DNA of 64,000 nucleotides from Rugosimonospora africana (GTDB lineage: Bacteria > Actinomycetota > Actinomycetes > Mycobacteriales > Micromonosporaceae): contig NZ_BONZ01000036.1 in NCBI RefSeq assembly GCF_016862975.1, positions 1 through 64,000 on the forward strand, written 5' to 3'. Under the pieces are notes generated by a model. It saw only the letters and a program-made list of their open reading frames with translations, had not been told where the DNA came from and did not search any database. Below are positions 1 to 8,402 of this stretch, one piece after another (positions within the stretch are counted from its first letter, which is position 1; every line of letters begins with the position of its first letter). Position numbers and translations under genes: made by a program.

Positions 1-28
1 GGGGGGGGGGGGGGGGGGGGGGGGGGGG
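1..28. other. Homopolymer G run at the window edge
   Basis: The first 28 bases are all G and abut the TAG stop codon (minus strand) of the first gene. A G run of this length at a sequence end is typical of an assembly or sequencing artefact rather than genomic sequence. What truly follows the first gene cannot be read here. Confidence 0.8.
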
Positions 29-739
29 CTACGAACGAGATCGTCCGCCACGCAACCGGGTCAGCAACCGGCGGAACCAGCCCTCGCGGTATCCGCTCCA
101 CGGCCCAACTGTCGCGTTGCTCGGCGTCGCGTTGTCGGGCCCGGAGGGCCGCTGCGGTGTCCAGCCGGCCAGGTTCACGTCGGGTCCCGGCGGCGGCCCG
201 CTGCTTGCGGACACGCCGTAGCCCTGTTGCTCCGGTCCCCAGGCGGCCAGGCTCACGTCGGGTCCCGGTGGCGGCCCGCTGCCCGGCGCTGGCTCTCCGC
301 CGTGGGCCGGCCCGCCGCCCTGGCTCGGGTCGGGCCTTGGGGGTGGCACGCCGCCCGGGTTCGGCGAGACGTATCCATCCGATCGCCAGCCGCCCAGATC
401 CATGGCCGGGCCCGGTGGCGGACCACTCTGCGGGATCTGTGTGGCGTAGGTGTCCGGCCAGGGTGGCGGCGCCGGAGCCGGAGCCGGCGGTGTCGCCGGT
501 GGCGAGTCCCAGCCGTCCAGGTCGAGGGACGGGCCCGGTGGCGGAGCGCTGAAGACGGGCTGTTCCCAGCCGCCGTCGTCGAGAAACGGGCCCGGCGGCG
601 GGACGTCGAGATCCTCCAGTGGCGGCGGCAGTGGGGGATCGGGATGTCGTGGCGCCGGTATCCAGTCCGCCGCCTCGTCGTCACCCGCGGCCGGACCCGT
701 GCCGGAGTCGCGGGCGCCGTCCGGATCGTTGGCAGTCAC
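29..739 (-). CDS. Proline-rich repeat protein with five PPPGP-x6-W motifs
   Basis: I do not recognise a family. From the GTG start at 739 (GAGGAG four bases upstream) the protein is 236 residues. It contains five copies of a motif PPPGP, six residues, then W, for example PPPGPFLDDGGW, PPPGPSLDLDGW and PPPGPDVNLAGW, separated by Pro/Gly/Ser-rich linkers. The N-terminus is acidic. The C-terminus is basic (WFRRLLTRLRGGRSRS) and might be an amphipathic membrane-touching helix. There is no signal peptide or clear transmembrane segment, so a cytoplasmic, disordered, possibly scaffold-like protein is inferred. An in-frame ATG at 787 is an alternative start with a weaker ribosome site. The stop codon touches the G run, so the end is intact but the downstream context is lost. 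Codon usage matches the neighbours. Confidence 0.6.
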   Translation of the reverse strand: MTANDPDGARDSGTGPAAGDDEAADWIPAPRHPDPPLPPPLEDLDVPPPGPFLDDGGWEQPVFSAPPPGPSLDLDGWDSPPATPPAPAPAPPPWPDTYATQIPQSGPPPGPAMDLGGWRSDGYVSPNPGGVPPPRPDPSQGGGPAHGGEPAPGSGPPPGPDVSLAAWGPEQQGYGVSASSGPPPGPDVNLAGWTPQRPSGPDNATPSNATVGPWSGYREGWFRRLLTRLRGGRSRS

Positions 740-1113
740 AGCGCTCCTCGTGAATAGGTCGAGCCTCGCCCCGCAGATGGTATCCATCGCCGGCCCACCG
801 GGGTGTCCGGCGCTCGGGGCGTCCGCGCGCAAATGAGGGATCGGACATCTTGACTTTTCCAGTTCCGCCGACCAGCCTGTGTGGGAGCGCTTCCATCGAT
901 GAGTAACGCATCGACGGAGGCGCTGTGCAACGAGTGACGCCTTGCTGGCATTCGGCGCCGGGGAGCCCGCCGGACTGCTGGTGGTGGGCGGGCTGGCGGG
1001 CGCAGCCGCCCGCGCCCGTACCAACTGACCAACGCCAGACAACACCGCCCTGCCCGCCCGCAGCGGCCACCAAGCCGTGACCGGGCAACGCCACCCCTGT
1101 TAGGAGGGCTCGA
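740..1113. other. Divergent intergenic region upstream of the GH48 gene
   Basis: This 374-bp spacer separates the divergent proline-rich and GH48 genes. It carries the cellulose-repressor-like palindrome at 882-895 and, just before the GH48 start, the ribosome site AGGAGGG. No further convincing gene is visible; long reading frames here are extensions or shadows. Confidence 0.6.
882..895. promoter_or_regulatory. CebR/CelR-type operator (TGGGAGCGCTTCCA)
   Basis: TGGGAGCGCTTCCA differs by one base from the 14-bp palindrome TGGGAGCGCTCCCA, the known operator of LacI-family cellulose-utilisation repressors CelR (Thermobifida) and CebR (Streptomyces). It lies 219 bp upstream of a GH48 cellulase start, as expected for cellobiose-inducible control. 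No LacI-family gene is in the window, so the regulator would act from elsewhere. Confidence 0.8.
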
Positions 1114-3552
1114 ATGGCTCGCATATCCCGCAGGAAGTTCGTCGCCGTCACCGGCGGCGCACTCGCCGGGGTCGCAGTCGGAGCGAAGATGGTCGAGGCC
1201 GCCGGGACGAACGCCGTGCCGGCCGCTACGGATCCGTACGCGCAGCTGTTCCTGGACCAGTACAACAAGATCAAGAGCTCGGCCAACGGCTACTTCAGCC
1301 CGGCCGGCGTGCCATACCACTCGGTCGAGAAGCTGATGGTCGAGGCACCCGACCACGGCCACGAGAGCACGTCAGAGGCGTTCAGCTACTGGATGTGGCT
1401 GGAGGCGACGTACGGCCGGGTGACCGGGGACTGGACGCCGTTCAACAACGCGTGGGCGGCGGCCGAGAAGTACATCATCCCGACCCACACCGACCAGCCC
1501 AGCAACGACGGGTACAACGCGAGCGCACCGGCCACCTACGCGCCCGAGTGGCCCAACCCGAGCAGCTACCCGAGCAAGTTGGACTCCTCGGTGTCCGTCG
1601 GCCAGGACCCGATCGCGGCGGAGCTGCGTTCGGCCTACGGCAACTCGGACATCTACGGCATGCACTGGCTGCTGGACGTGGACAACGTCTACGGGTACGG
1701 CAACACGGCCGGCTCCGGCGCCGAGGGCGGGCCGAGCGCGGCCGGCCCCTGCTACATCAACAGCTACCAGCGCGGCTCCCAGGAATCGGTGTGGGAGACC
1801 ATCCCGCAGCCATGCACCGACCAGTTCAAGTACGGCGGCCCCAACGGGTACCTCGACCTGTTCACCGGTGACCAGAGCTACGCCCAGCAGTGGAAGTACA
1901 CCAACGCGCCGGACGCCGACGCGCGCGCCATCCAGGCGGCGTACTGGGCGTACCGCTGGGCGACGGCACAGGGCAACGCGAGTTCCGTGTCCGCCTCCGT
2001 GGCCAAGGCCGCGAAGATGGGCGACTACCTGCGGTACGCCATGTTCGACAAGTACTTCAAGCAGATCGGCAACTGTGTCGGCGCGTCCAGCTGCCCGGCG
2101 GGCAGCGGCCGCTCCTCGCAGCACTACCTGCTCGGCTGGTACTACGCCTGGGGCGGGGCCGAGCCGGGCGGCGGCTGGGCGTGGCGCATCGGCGACGGCG
2201 CGGCACACGCTGGCTACCAGAACCCGGTGGCCGCGTGGGCGCTGTCCACGGTCGCCGCGATGGCACCGAAGGCGTCGACAGGCAAGTCGGACTGGGCCAC
2301 CAGCCTGAACCGGCAGATCGAGTTCCTGCGCTGGCTCCAGTCCGCCGAGGGTGCGATCGCCGGCGGCGCCACCAACAGCTGGGACGGCCAGTACGGCACT
2401 CCGCCGGCCGGGAGTCCGACCTTCTACGGCATGTTCTACGACTGGGAGCCGGTCTACCACGACCCGCCGAGCAACAACTGGTTCGGCATGCAGGTGTGGG
2501 GCATGGAACGGTGGATGGAGTACTACTACCTGACCAAGGACACCAAGGTGAAGCCCGTCCTGGACAAGTGGGTCACCTGGGTCAGCGGGCAGGTCACGGT
2601 CGGCTCCGGCGGCACGTTCTCGATCCCGTCCACGATCAACTGGACCGGTCAACCGGACACCTGGAACGCGTCCAACCCGGGTACCAACTCCGGGCTGCAC
2701 GTCAGCGTCGTCGACAAGGGCACCGACGTCGGCGTCGCCGCGGGTCTGGTCCGCGCTCTGCTGTACTACGCGGCGGCCACGAGCAACACCGCCGCGCAGA
2801 CCCTCGGCAAGAACCTGCTCGACGCCCTGGCGACGCACACCGACACCAAGGGCATCGCGATCGCCGAGACCCGCAGCGACTACAACCGCTTCGACGACCC
2901 CGTGTACGTGCCGTCCGGCTGGACCGGCAAGATGCCCAACGGTGACACCATCAACTCGAGTTCCACCTTCCTGTCCATCCGTTCCTTCTACCGCAACGAT
3001 CCGGACTTCGCGAAGGTCCAGACGTACCTGAACGGTGGCGCGGTACCGTCCTTCACGTACCACCGGTTCTGGGCGCAGGCCGACATGGCGATGGCGTTCG
3101 CGACGTACTCCGAGCTGTTCGGCGGCGGCGGCACCATCAGCCCGAGCGCGCCCGCTTCGGCCACCGCCTCGGCGACGGTCCGGCCCTCGTCCAGCCCGTC
3201 GCGCACCGTCTCGCCGAGCCCGACGACGAGCCCGACCGGCGGCACCGGCGGCGCGGTCACCGCCACCTTCCACAACGACAGCGACTGGGGCAGTGGCTTC
3301 ACCGGCACCGTCACGGTCCGGAACAACGGAACCGCCGCGATCCACTCTTGGCGGGTCACCTGGACCTGGGGTGGCAACCAGCAGATCACCAACAGCTGGA
3401 ACGCCACGGTCACCTCGTCCGGCCGGGGGGTGACCGCGACCAACGCCAGCTACAACGGCACGATCGCGCCCGGCGGCACGACCACGTTCGGGTTCCAGGC
3501 CACGTACAGCGGAACCAACACCCCGCCCACGCTCAGCGCGTCGGGCAGCTGA
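1114..3552 (+). CDS. Secreted GH48 cellulase (reducing-end cellobiohydrolase) with CBM2
   Basis: An 812-residue processive exocellulase that would release cellobiose from the reducing end of cellulose outside the cell. The N-terminus SRRKFVAVTGG is a twin-arginine signal. The GH48 catalytic domain covers about residues 35-670 and includes the family-typical HGHESTSEAFSYW stretch, where the catalytic acid lies, and DIYGMHWLLDVDN. A Ser/Pro/Thr linker of about 40 residues leads to a CBM2 domain (about 710-812) with the usual binding tryptophans (WGSGF, SWRVTWTW, SWNA). Unusually, the two cysteines that normally bridge the ends of CBM2 are both absent, since the module starts AVTATF and ends SASGS. 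The ATG at 1114 follows AGGAGGG. The operator at 882-895 suggests cellobiose induction. GH48 enzymes mark true cellulolytic actinomycetes. The assignment is firm. Confidence 0.95.
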   Translation: MARISRRKFVAVTGGALAGVAVGAKMVEAAGTNAVPAATDPYAQLFLDQYNKIKSSANGYFSPAGVPYHSVEKLMVEAPDHGHESTSEAFSYWMWLEATYGRVTGDWTPFNNAWAAAEKYIIPTHTDQPSNDGYNASAPATYAPEWPNPSSYPSKLDSSVSVGQDPIAAELRSAYGNSDIYGMHWLLDVDNVYGYGNTAGSGAEGGPSAAGPCYINSYQRGSQESVWETIPQPCTDQFKYGGPNGYLDLFTGDQSYAQQWKYTNAPDADARAIQAAYWAYRWATAQGNASSVSASVAKAAKMGDYLRYAMFDKYFKQIGNCVGASSCPAGSGRSSQHYLLGWYYAWGGAEPGGGWAWRIGDGAAHAGYQNPVAAWALSTVAAMAPKASTGKSDWATSLNRQIEFLRWLQSAEGAIAGGATNSWDGQYGTPPAGSPTFYGMFYDWEPVYHDPPSNNWFGMQVWGMERWMEYYYLTKDTKVKPVLDKWVTWVSGQVTVGSGGTFSIPSTINWTGQPDTWNASNPGTNSGLHVSVVDKGTDVGVAAGLVRALLYYAAATSNTAAQTLGKNLLDALATHTDTKGIAIAETRSDYNRFDDPVYVPSGWTGKMPNGDTINSSSTFLSIRSFYRNDPDFAKVQTYLNGGAVPSFTYHRFWAQADMAMAFATYSELFGGGGTISPSAPASATASATVRPSSSPSRTVSPSPTTSPTGGTGGAVTATFHNDSDWGSGFTGTVTVRNNGTAAIHSWRVTWTWGGNQQITNSWNATVTSSGRGVTATNASYNGTIAPGGTTTFGFQATYSGTNTPPTLSASGS

Positions 3553-3561
3553 GATCCGCAC

Positions 3562-3593
3562 ACCGCCGGGGCGGCACCGTCCGCCCCGGCGGT
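3562..3593. terminator. Bidirectional hairpin terminator
   Basis: A perfect 13-bp stem (3562-3574 with 3581-3593) around a 6-base loop lies ten bases after the GH48 stop and before the stop of the convergent gene. There is no T tract, as is common in high-GC actinobacteria. Confidence 0.8.
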
Positions 3594-3627
3594 CGCGTCC
3601 GCCCGCGGAAAGCCGCGGGCTACAGCG

Positions 3628-4740
3628 CTACAGCGGCTCGAGGTCGGCGTAGATCGCGGCGTGATCGGAGCCCGCGTCGACCGCGCGGGCCATCGTGTCG
3701 TACACCGGCCACAGCTGGCCGCGCCGGCCACCCCACACGCCCGTTCGCAGGATGCCACCCCCGACCGTCCTGTCGAACAGCGACGGAGACAGCAGGACGT
3801 AGTCCAGTTTGTTGCGGGCGGTGCAGTACCCGTAGGTGCCCGGCCGGCCGCCGTCGTCGAACTCCGGGTGGTGCGAGATGTCGCGCAGGTCGGTCTCGCT
3901 CAGCAGCGGGGCCAGCGGTTCGCTGTCCGGGGTGTCGTTCAGGTCGCCGACGACCGCGACCAGCGGAGTGGAGTCGGCGACCAGGCTCTGGTAGATCTCC
4001 GCGACCCGCCGCGCCTGCCGCCGCCGGATCGCGTCGGAAGCCACCTTGCCGCCGTACCCCTTGCTCTTGAAGTGGTTGACGAGCATCACCAGCCGCTGGC
4101 CGTGCGGCGTCGCGAAGTGGTACTCGGCGCAGTCCCTGCTGAACACCCGCCCGACCGTGTCCCGGTCGTCGACGTGGCTGCGCTGCGCGATCAGCGGGTA
4201 CTGGGCGCCGCACAGGAGACCGACGTTGATCCCGCGCTCGTCGTTGCCGTCCATGACCATGACGTGCGGGTACCTGACCTGACGGTCGACCACCAGGGCG
4301 GCGTCGGCGAACCGCTTGAGGGCCAGCCGGTTCTCCGCCTCGATGACACCGACGATGTCGGCGTCCACGTCGCGGATGACCCTGGCCGTGTTGAGCAGCG
4401 CCAGTTCGTCGACCCGGTCGGTGATGAGCTCCACCCAGCCGATCCAGTCCGTACGGCCGCTGGCCACGATCTCGACCCGGCCGTCGCGTGACCGCCTGAC
4501 CAACCGCCCGCGGTTCTGGCGCAGGCGGGCGAAGCGTGCCGTGTCGCCGTTGCGCAGGCCGAGGCGCTGGAGTTCGCGCAGGATCTCGCGCTTGCCCTCG
4601 GGGGTGTAGGTCGGCTCTTCGAGCAACTCGCTGACGCGGCCGAACGCCTCCAACGCGACCCGTCCGGCGGTCCAGGTCGTGCGTTCCAGCGCGCGGGCGC
4701 GGTTGAAGAGGTTCTCCACGTTGAAGCTGGCGATGCGCAC
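3628..4740 (-). CDS. Endonuclease/exonuclease/phosphatase (EEP) family hydrolase
   Basis: A metal-dependent phosphodiesterase or nuclease-fold protein of 370 residues. The start is placed at GTG 4740, preceded by GGGAGG, because the fold begins at once with VRIASFNVENLF (metal-binding Asn and Glu of the first strand). Further family motifs follow in order: DIVGVIEAEN, VNHFKSK, VVGDLNDTPDSEP and the terminal SDHAAIY (catalytic Asp-His). No signal peptide is seen, so it is probably cytoplasmic. The substrate cannot be told: relatives include nucleases, sphingomyelinases and inositol phosphatases. Upstream ATG codons would add an implausible extension encoded by short tandem repeats. It is convergent with the GH48 gene. 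Confidence 0.85.
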   Translation of the reverse strand: MRIASFNVENLFNRARALERTTWTAGRVALEAFGRVSELLEEPTYTPEGKREILRELQRLGLRNGDTARFARLRQNRGRLVRRSRDGRVEIVASGRTDWIGWVELITDRVDELALLNTARVIRDVDADIVGVIEAENRLALKRFADAALVVDRQVRYPHVMVMDGNDERGINVGLLCGAQYPLIAQRSHVDDRDTVGRVFSRDCAEYHFATPHGQRLVMLVNHFKSKGYGGKVASDAIRRRQARRVAEIYQSLVADSTPLVAVVGDLNDTPDSEPLAPLLSETDLRDISHHPEFDDGGRPGTYGYCTARNKLDYVLLSPSLFDRTVGGGILRTGVWGGRRGQLWPVYDTMARAVDAGSDHAAIYADLEPL

Positions 4741-5137
4741 GACGCCTCCCGCCGTTCGGCCGAGCCGGTCGGCCCGCTCCATGACGGCCCGCTCCATGAT
4801 GGCCGGTTCCACGGTGCCGTTCCACGGTGCCGCTCCATGGTGCCGCTCCTTGGTGCCCTGCGACGCTGCGAGCGCGGTACGCCCGAGCGGTCGGGGCCCC
4901 GAGTGGTCGAGGTCCCGGACGGCGGGCGCCCGCGGAACAGGCGATCGTCGCGTCCACGGACAACACCCGCGCACCGGACAAGCCGGAGAAATCCCACGCC
5001 GGGAACACGTGGCCCACGGCGCCACCGGTACGCCGTCGCGGCCGCTTCCCACGTCAACGCCGAGATCATCCGTTGACCGAACCAGTCAGACCAGTGTACG
5101 GTTCGGGGGTCCGACTGGTTTGACGAGGAGTTTCGTC
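4741..5137. other. Divergent promoter region with a short tandem-repeat tract
   Basis: A 397-bp spacer between the EEP gene and the sugar operon. Positions 4773-4855 hold a decayed tandem array: two 15-bp copies of CCCGCTCCATGAYGG, then 13-14-bp copies of the CCGCTCCATGGTG type. The right end holds the ACTGGT-box promoter at 5073-5119. No gene is supported. Confidence 0.6.
5073..5119 (+). promoter_or_regulatory. Candidate promoter with ACTGGT operator boxes
   Basis: TTGACC (5073-5078) followed 16 bases later by TGTACG (5095-5100) is a plausible promoter. ACCAGT boxes at 5081-5086 and 5090-5095 sit between the hexamers with a 9-bp period, and an inverted copy ACTGGT lies at 5114-5119. The boxes resemble half-sites of the DasR/NagR operator ACTGGTCTAGACCAGT of GntR/HutC regulators. 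Similar boxes precede the regulator and transporter genes at 9152-9294, so one regulator probably controls both units. Confidence 0.6.
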
Positions 5138-5971
5138 TTGCGGGTTCCACCCACCGTTTTCGCCGACCCCGACCACCTTGGACGTTCGCTCGCGACGCTG
5201 ATCGCGGACGCACTCGCCACCGCCGCCGAATCGGGCCGACCGTTTCTGCTCGGTTGTCCCGGGGGCCGGAGCGCGTTGAGCACCTACCAGGCACTTGCCG
5301 AGCAGGTGGCCGGCCGCGGCCTCGACCTACGCCATATGGTCGTGGTGATGATGGACGAGTACGTGGAGCGGGATGAGGTCACCGGGGCCCTGCGGCGCAT
5401 CGATCCGGCACTGGAGCACAGTTGCGTGCGATTCGGACAGCTGGAGATCGTGGAGCGCCTGAACCGCGCTGCCGCGCCCGGCCGGGGGATCGACGCCGAC
5501 CGCTTCTGGATCCCGGACCCGGCCGACCCGGACGAGTTCGACAAGCGCATCGCCGAGCACGGCGGGATCGACCTGTTCATCCTGGCCAGCGGTGCGGGCG
5601 ACGGGCACGTCGCGTTCAACCCGGCGGGTACCCGGCCCGGCACCCGTACCCGCGTCGTGGAGCTGGCCGAGCAGACCCGGCGGGACAACCTCGCCACGTT
5701 CCCCACGTTCGAGAACCGGCTGGATCGGGTCCCCAGGTACGGCGTGACCGTCGGGGTCGGCACCATCCAGGAGCAGTCCAAGCGGGCGGTGATGGTGGTG
5801 CACGGAGCCGACAAGGCCACCGCGGCCCGCCGCCTGATGGCGGCCGAGCACTACGAGCCGGACTGGCCGGCGACCGTGCTTGCCGACTGCGCCAACCCAC
5901 TGCTGTTCGTCGACACCGCCGCAGCCGGGCAGCGGCCGGCCGCCGGTGCCGCAACGATCGTCACCCGCTAA
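5138..5971 (+). CDS. Glucosamine-6-phosphate deaminase/isomerase-like protein
   Basis: A 277-residue NagB-family sugar-phosphate isomerase/deaminase. The start is TTG 5138, seven bases after GAGGAG; earlier in-frame codons lack a ribosome site and would cross the promoter. Visible family motifs are the phosphate loop GCPGGRSALSTYQ (about 39-51), MMDEYVE (71-77, matching NagB DEYVG), GAGDGHVAFNPAG (152-164, with the acid/base Asp155 and His157) and YGVTVGVGTI. It would convert an amino-sugar or related aldose 6-phosphate to the ketose phosphate. It is the first gene of an operon with a GH4 glycosidase and a kinase, which suggests it feeds hydrolysed sugar phosphates to glycolysis. Whether it is a true deaminase or only an isomerase cannot be decided. 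Confidence 0.85.
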   Translation: MRVPPTVFADPDHLGRSLATLIADALATAAESGRPFLLGCPGGRSALSTYQALAEQVAGRGLDLRHMVVVMMDEYVERDEVTGALRRIDPALEHSCVRFGQLEIVERLNRAAAPGRGIDADRFWIPDPADPDEFDKRIAEHGGIDLFILASGAGDGHVAFNPAGTRPGTRTRVVELAEQTRRDNLATFPTFENRLDRVPRYGVTVGVGTIQEQSKRAVMVVHGADKATAARRLMAAEHYEPDWPATVLADCANPLLFVDTAAAGQRPAAGAATIVTR

Positions 5972-5985
5972 GGAGAGAAAGAGAA

Positions 5986-7287
5986 ATGGCCCGCATCAAG
6001 CTCGCATACCTCGGCGGTGGATCCTCCCGCGCGCCCGGAACCATGGCCTCTTTCATGTACCACGGGGAAGAATTCAACGGCTCCGAGTTCGTCCTCATCG
6101 ACCTGGACGCCGACCGCCTGCAGGTCACCAAGGCCATCGCCGAGAACATGGCCAAGCACGCCGGCCTGGACGTGACGGTGACCACCACCACCGACCAGCG
6201 CGAGGGCCTGCGCGACGTGGACGCGGTGCTGTCCAGCTTCCGCCCGGGCAACTTCGAGGCGCGCGCGATGGACGAGCGGATCCCGCTCAAGCACGGCGTC
6301 ATCGGCCAGGAGACGCAGGGCCCCGGCGGCCTGATGATGTCGCTGCGCTCCGTCCAGGTGATGAAGGAGCTGTCCGCGAACCTCGCCGCGGTCGCCCCCA
6401 AGGCGCGCATCTTCAACTACACCAACCCGGTCAACATCGTCTCGCAGGCGGTGGCCGACAACACCGACATCCCGATCGCCTCGTTCTGCGAGGGCCCGAT
6501 CGTGTTCCCGCCGGTGGTGGCGAAGGCGGCCGGGCTGGACCCGGAGAAGCTGCACGCGAACATGGTCGGCGTCAACCACAACTGCTGGTCCAACGAGGCC
6601 ACCTACGACGGCCAGGACGCCATCCCGATCCTGCGCGAGCGCTGGGAGGCGTTGCGCGACAAGCCGACCGACGACGTCAACGGCATGCGCGCGCTGCACC
6701 TGGCGGTGGCGATGGAGTCCATCCCCTCGGACTACTTCAACTACTTCTACTTCCGCGACGAGATCCTGCGGGAGCAGCAGATGGCCGCCAAGACCCGGTC
6801 CGAGGTCATCATGAGCTCGCTGCCCAGCTACTGGGAGCACTACGAGCAGCAGGCCAAGAGCGACAACCCGCGGCTCGACCCGGCCCGCTCGCGCGGCGGC
6901 ATCCACGAGCTGGAGCTGGCCATCGACGCGATCAGCGCGTTCTACAACAACACCGGCCGGCGGATGCCGTTCAACATTCCGAACACCGGCGGGGTGCTGC
7001 CCGGCTTCGACGAGTCCACGGTGGTGGAGCTGTGGGGCACGGTCGACGCCAAGGGGTTCCACCCCGAGCCGCAGAAGCCGTTGCCGCACTCGGTACGGGG
7101 CATCACCCAGCAGCTGGCCGAGTACCAGATCCTCGCCGCGAAGGCGGCGTGGGACGGCGACCGGTCCGACGCGATCCGGGCGATGGCCGCGCACCCGCTG
7201 GTGCCGTCGCTGACCGTGGCCGAGTCGCTGTACGACGAGATGGCGGTGGCGCAGGCCCGCTGGCTGCCAGAGCGGCTGCTGCCCTGA
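5986..7287 (+). CDS. GH4-family NAD/Mn-dependent glycosidase
   Basis: A 433-residue family-4 glycoside hydrolase (6-phospho-alpha/beta-glucosidase or alpha-galacturonidase type). These enzymes oxidise C3 of the substrate with NAD+ and use a divalent metal held by Cys and His. The sequence shows the NAD loop YLGGGSSRAPG near residue 8, NYTNPVNIVSQ, Cys168 in SFCEGP and His198 in GVNHNCW. The ATG at 5986 follows AAGGAG, which overlaps the stop of the NagB-like gene. It lies in an operon with that gene and a kinase. This context favours a phosphorylated disaccharide or amino-sugar glycoside as substrate, but the exact sugar is not readable. Confidence 0.85.
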   Translation: MARIKLAYLGGGSSRAPGTMASFMYHGEEFNGSEFVLIDLDADRLQVTKAIAENMAKHAGLDVTVTTTTDQREGLRDVDAVLSSFRPGNFEARAMDERIPLKHGVIGQETQGPGGLMMSLRSVQVMKELSANLAAVAPKARIFNYTNPVNIVSQAVADNTDIPIASFCEGPIVFPPVVAKAAGLDPEKLHANMVGVNHNCWSNEATYDGQDAIPILRERWEALRDKPTDDVNGMRALHLAVAMESIPSDYFNYFYFRDEILREQQMAAKTRSEVIMSSLPSYWEHYEQQAKSDNPRLDPARSRGGIHELELAIDAISAFYNNTGRRMPFNIPNTGGVLPGFDESTVVELWGTVDAKGFHPEPQKPLPHSVRGITQQLAEYQILAAKAAWDGDRSDAIRAMAAHPLVPSLTVAESLYDEMAVAQARWLPERLLP

Positions 7288-7289
7288 CG

Positions 7290-8294
7290 ATGGCGCAGGT
7301 GTATCTGGGCGTCGACGCCGGAAACAGCAAGACGGTCGCGCTGGCCAGCCTGGCCTCCGGCGAGATCGTGGGCGCCGGGCGCGCCGGATGCGGCGACATC
7401 TACGGAGTCCGGGACCCGGCCGATGCGGTCGCCGCGGTCCTGGGCTCCGTCGACGCCGCACTGAGCCAGGCCGGGGCGACCCGGTGGACGGTGTCCGCCG
7501 CGGCGTTCCGGCTCGCCGGCGTCGACTGGCCCGAGGACGGCGAGTACTGGGACCGGGCGCTGCGCGAGCACTGGCCGGCGCTGACCCAGCGGTCCATCGC
7601 GAACGACGGGTACGCGGCGCTGCGGTGCGGTGAGCCGTCCGGCATCGGCGTGTCCGTCGTGGCCGGTACGGCAGCGGCCATCGCGGGCCGCGGGCCGGAC
7701 GGCGCGATGTGGGACATGGGTTGGTGGAGCCAGCACGCGATGGGCGCGCTCGGCCTGATGACCGAGGCGTTGCGGGCGGTGTACCTCGCCGAGTTGGAGG
7801 CCGGCCCGCCCACCCGGCTGACCTCCGCCCTGCTGGAGTTCTACGGCGTACCCAGCGTGGCCGAGCTCAATCACCGCTTCAACCGTCGGGAAGGCCGGCC
7901 CACGCAGGCGGATCGCACCCGGGGCGCCCGGGTGGTGACCGCGACCGCGATGGCCGGCGACCCGGTGGCTTCGGACATCGTCGACGAGCAGGGCCGCCGC
8001 CTGTCCCTGTACGCGCAGATCGCGGCACGCAAGGTCGGCCTGCTCGACCGCCCGGAACCGATCAGCGTGGTGCTGTCCGGTTCGGTGCTGATGGCTCCGT
8101 CCTCCCCGGTGGCGGCGGCGCTGCTGGCGCATCTGGGGGAGCGGTTGCCCACGGCGGTCGCCTCTCCGGCGACGCTGCCGCCGGTGGCCGGGGCGACGCT
8201 CGACGCGCTCGCCGAGGGTGGGGTCGCGCTCAGCCCCGACGTGGTGGGCCGGCTCGCCGGGACGGTACCGCCGCCGGAGTTTCTCAAGACCTGA
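7290..8294 (+). CDS. BadF/BadG/N-acetylglucosamine-kinase-like ATPase
   Basis: A 334-residue protein of the ASKHA fold, BadF/NAGK branch. It carries the phosphate-1 motif YLGVDAGNSKTVAL at the N-terminus, a second acidic motif IANDGYAAL, the glycine-rich phosphate-2 loop VVAGTAAAIAGR and the adenosine loop ISVVLSGSVLM. It probably phosphorylates an imported sugar in the cytoplasm. The ATG at 7290 is two bases past the GH4 stop, so it is translated with that gene. Together the three enzymes could phosphorylate, cleave and isomerise an amino-sugar oligosaccharide taken up by the ABC system downstream. The length matches NAGK-type kinases. Confidence 0.85.
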   Translation: MAQVYLGVDAGNSKTVALASLASGEIVGAGRAGCGDIYGVRDPADAVAAVLGSVDAALSQAGATRWTVSAAAFRLAGVDWPEDGEYWDRALREHWPALTQRSIANDGYAALRCGEPSGIGVSVVAGTAAAIAGRGPDGAMWDMGWWSQHAMGALGLMTEALRAVYLAELEAGPPTRLTSALLEFYGVPSVAELNHRFNRREGRPTQADRTRGARVVTATAMAGDPVASDIVDEQGRRLSLYAQIAARKVGLLDRPEPISVVLSGSVLMAPSSPVAAALLAHLGERLPTAVASPATLPPVAGATLDALAEGGVALSPDVVGRLAGTVPPPEFLKT

Positions 8295-8402
8295 CCTCCC
8301 ACAGCGGTGCGGTCGGCCGGAGGCTGCCTCACCGTGGTGGTCCCGCCGCGCACGGCGGCAGGCCCGAGCGACCGCCTCGCGCGGCGCTTCCGCGGGTCCG
8401 CG

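Noticed and set aside
1372-3561. A 729-codon open frame antisense to the GH48 gene
   Set aside because: High-GC genes create long antisense frames; this one is Arg/Val-rich without domain features, while the sense frame is a complete GH48 enzyme.
5880-7289. Long upstream part of the frame that leads into the kinase gene
   Set aside because: It overlaps the well-supported GH4 gene and its translation is low-complexity Arg/Gly/Pro; the kinase clearly begins at ATG 7290.
8343-8358. CCGCCG-CGCA-CGGCGG hairpin as a terminator between kinase and GntR genes
   Set aside because: The stem is only six pairs in very GC-rich DNA, which is expected by chance.
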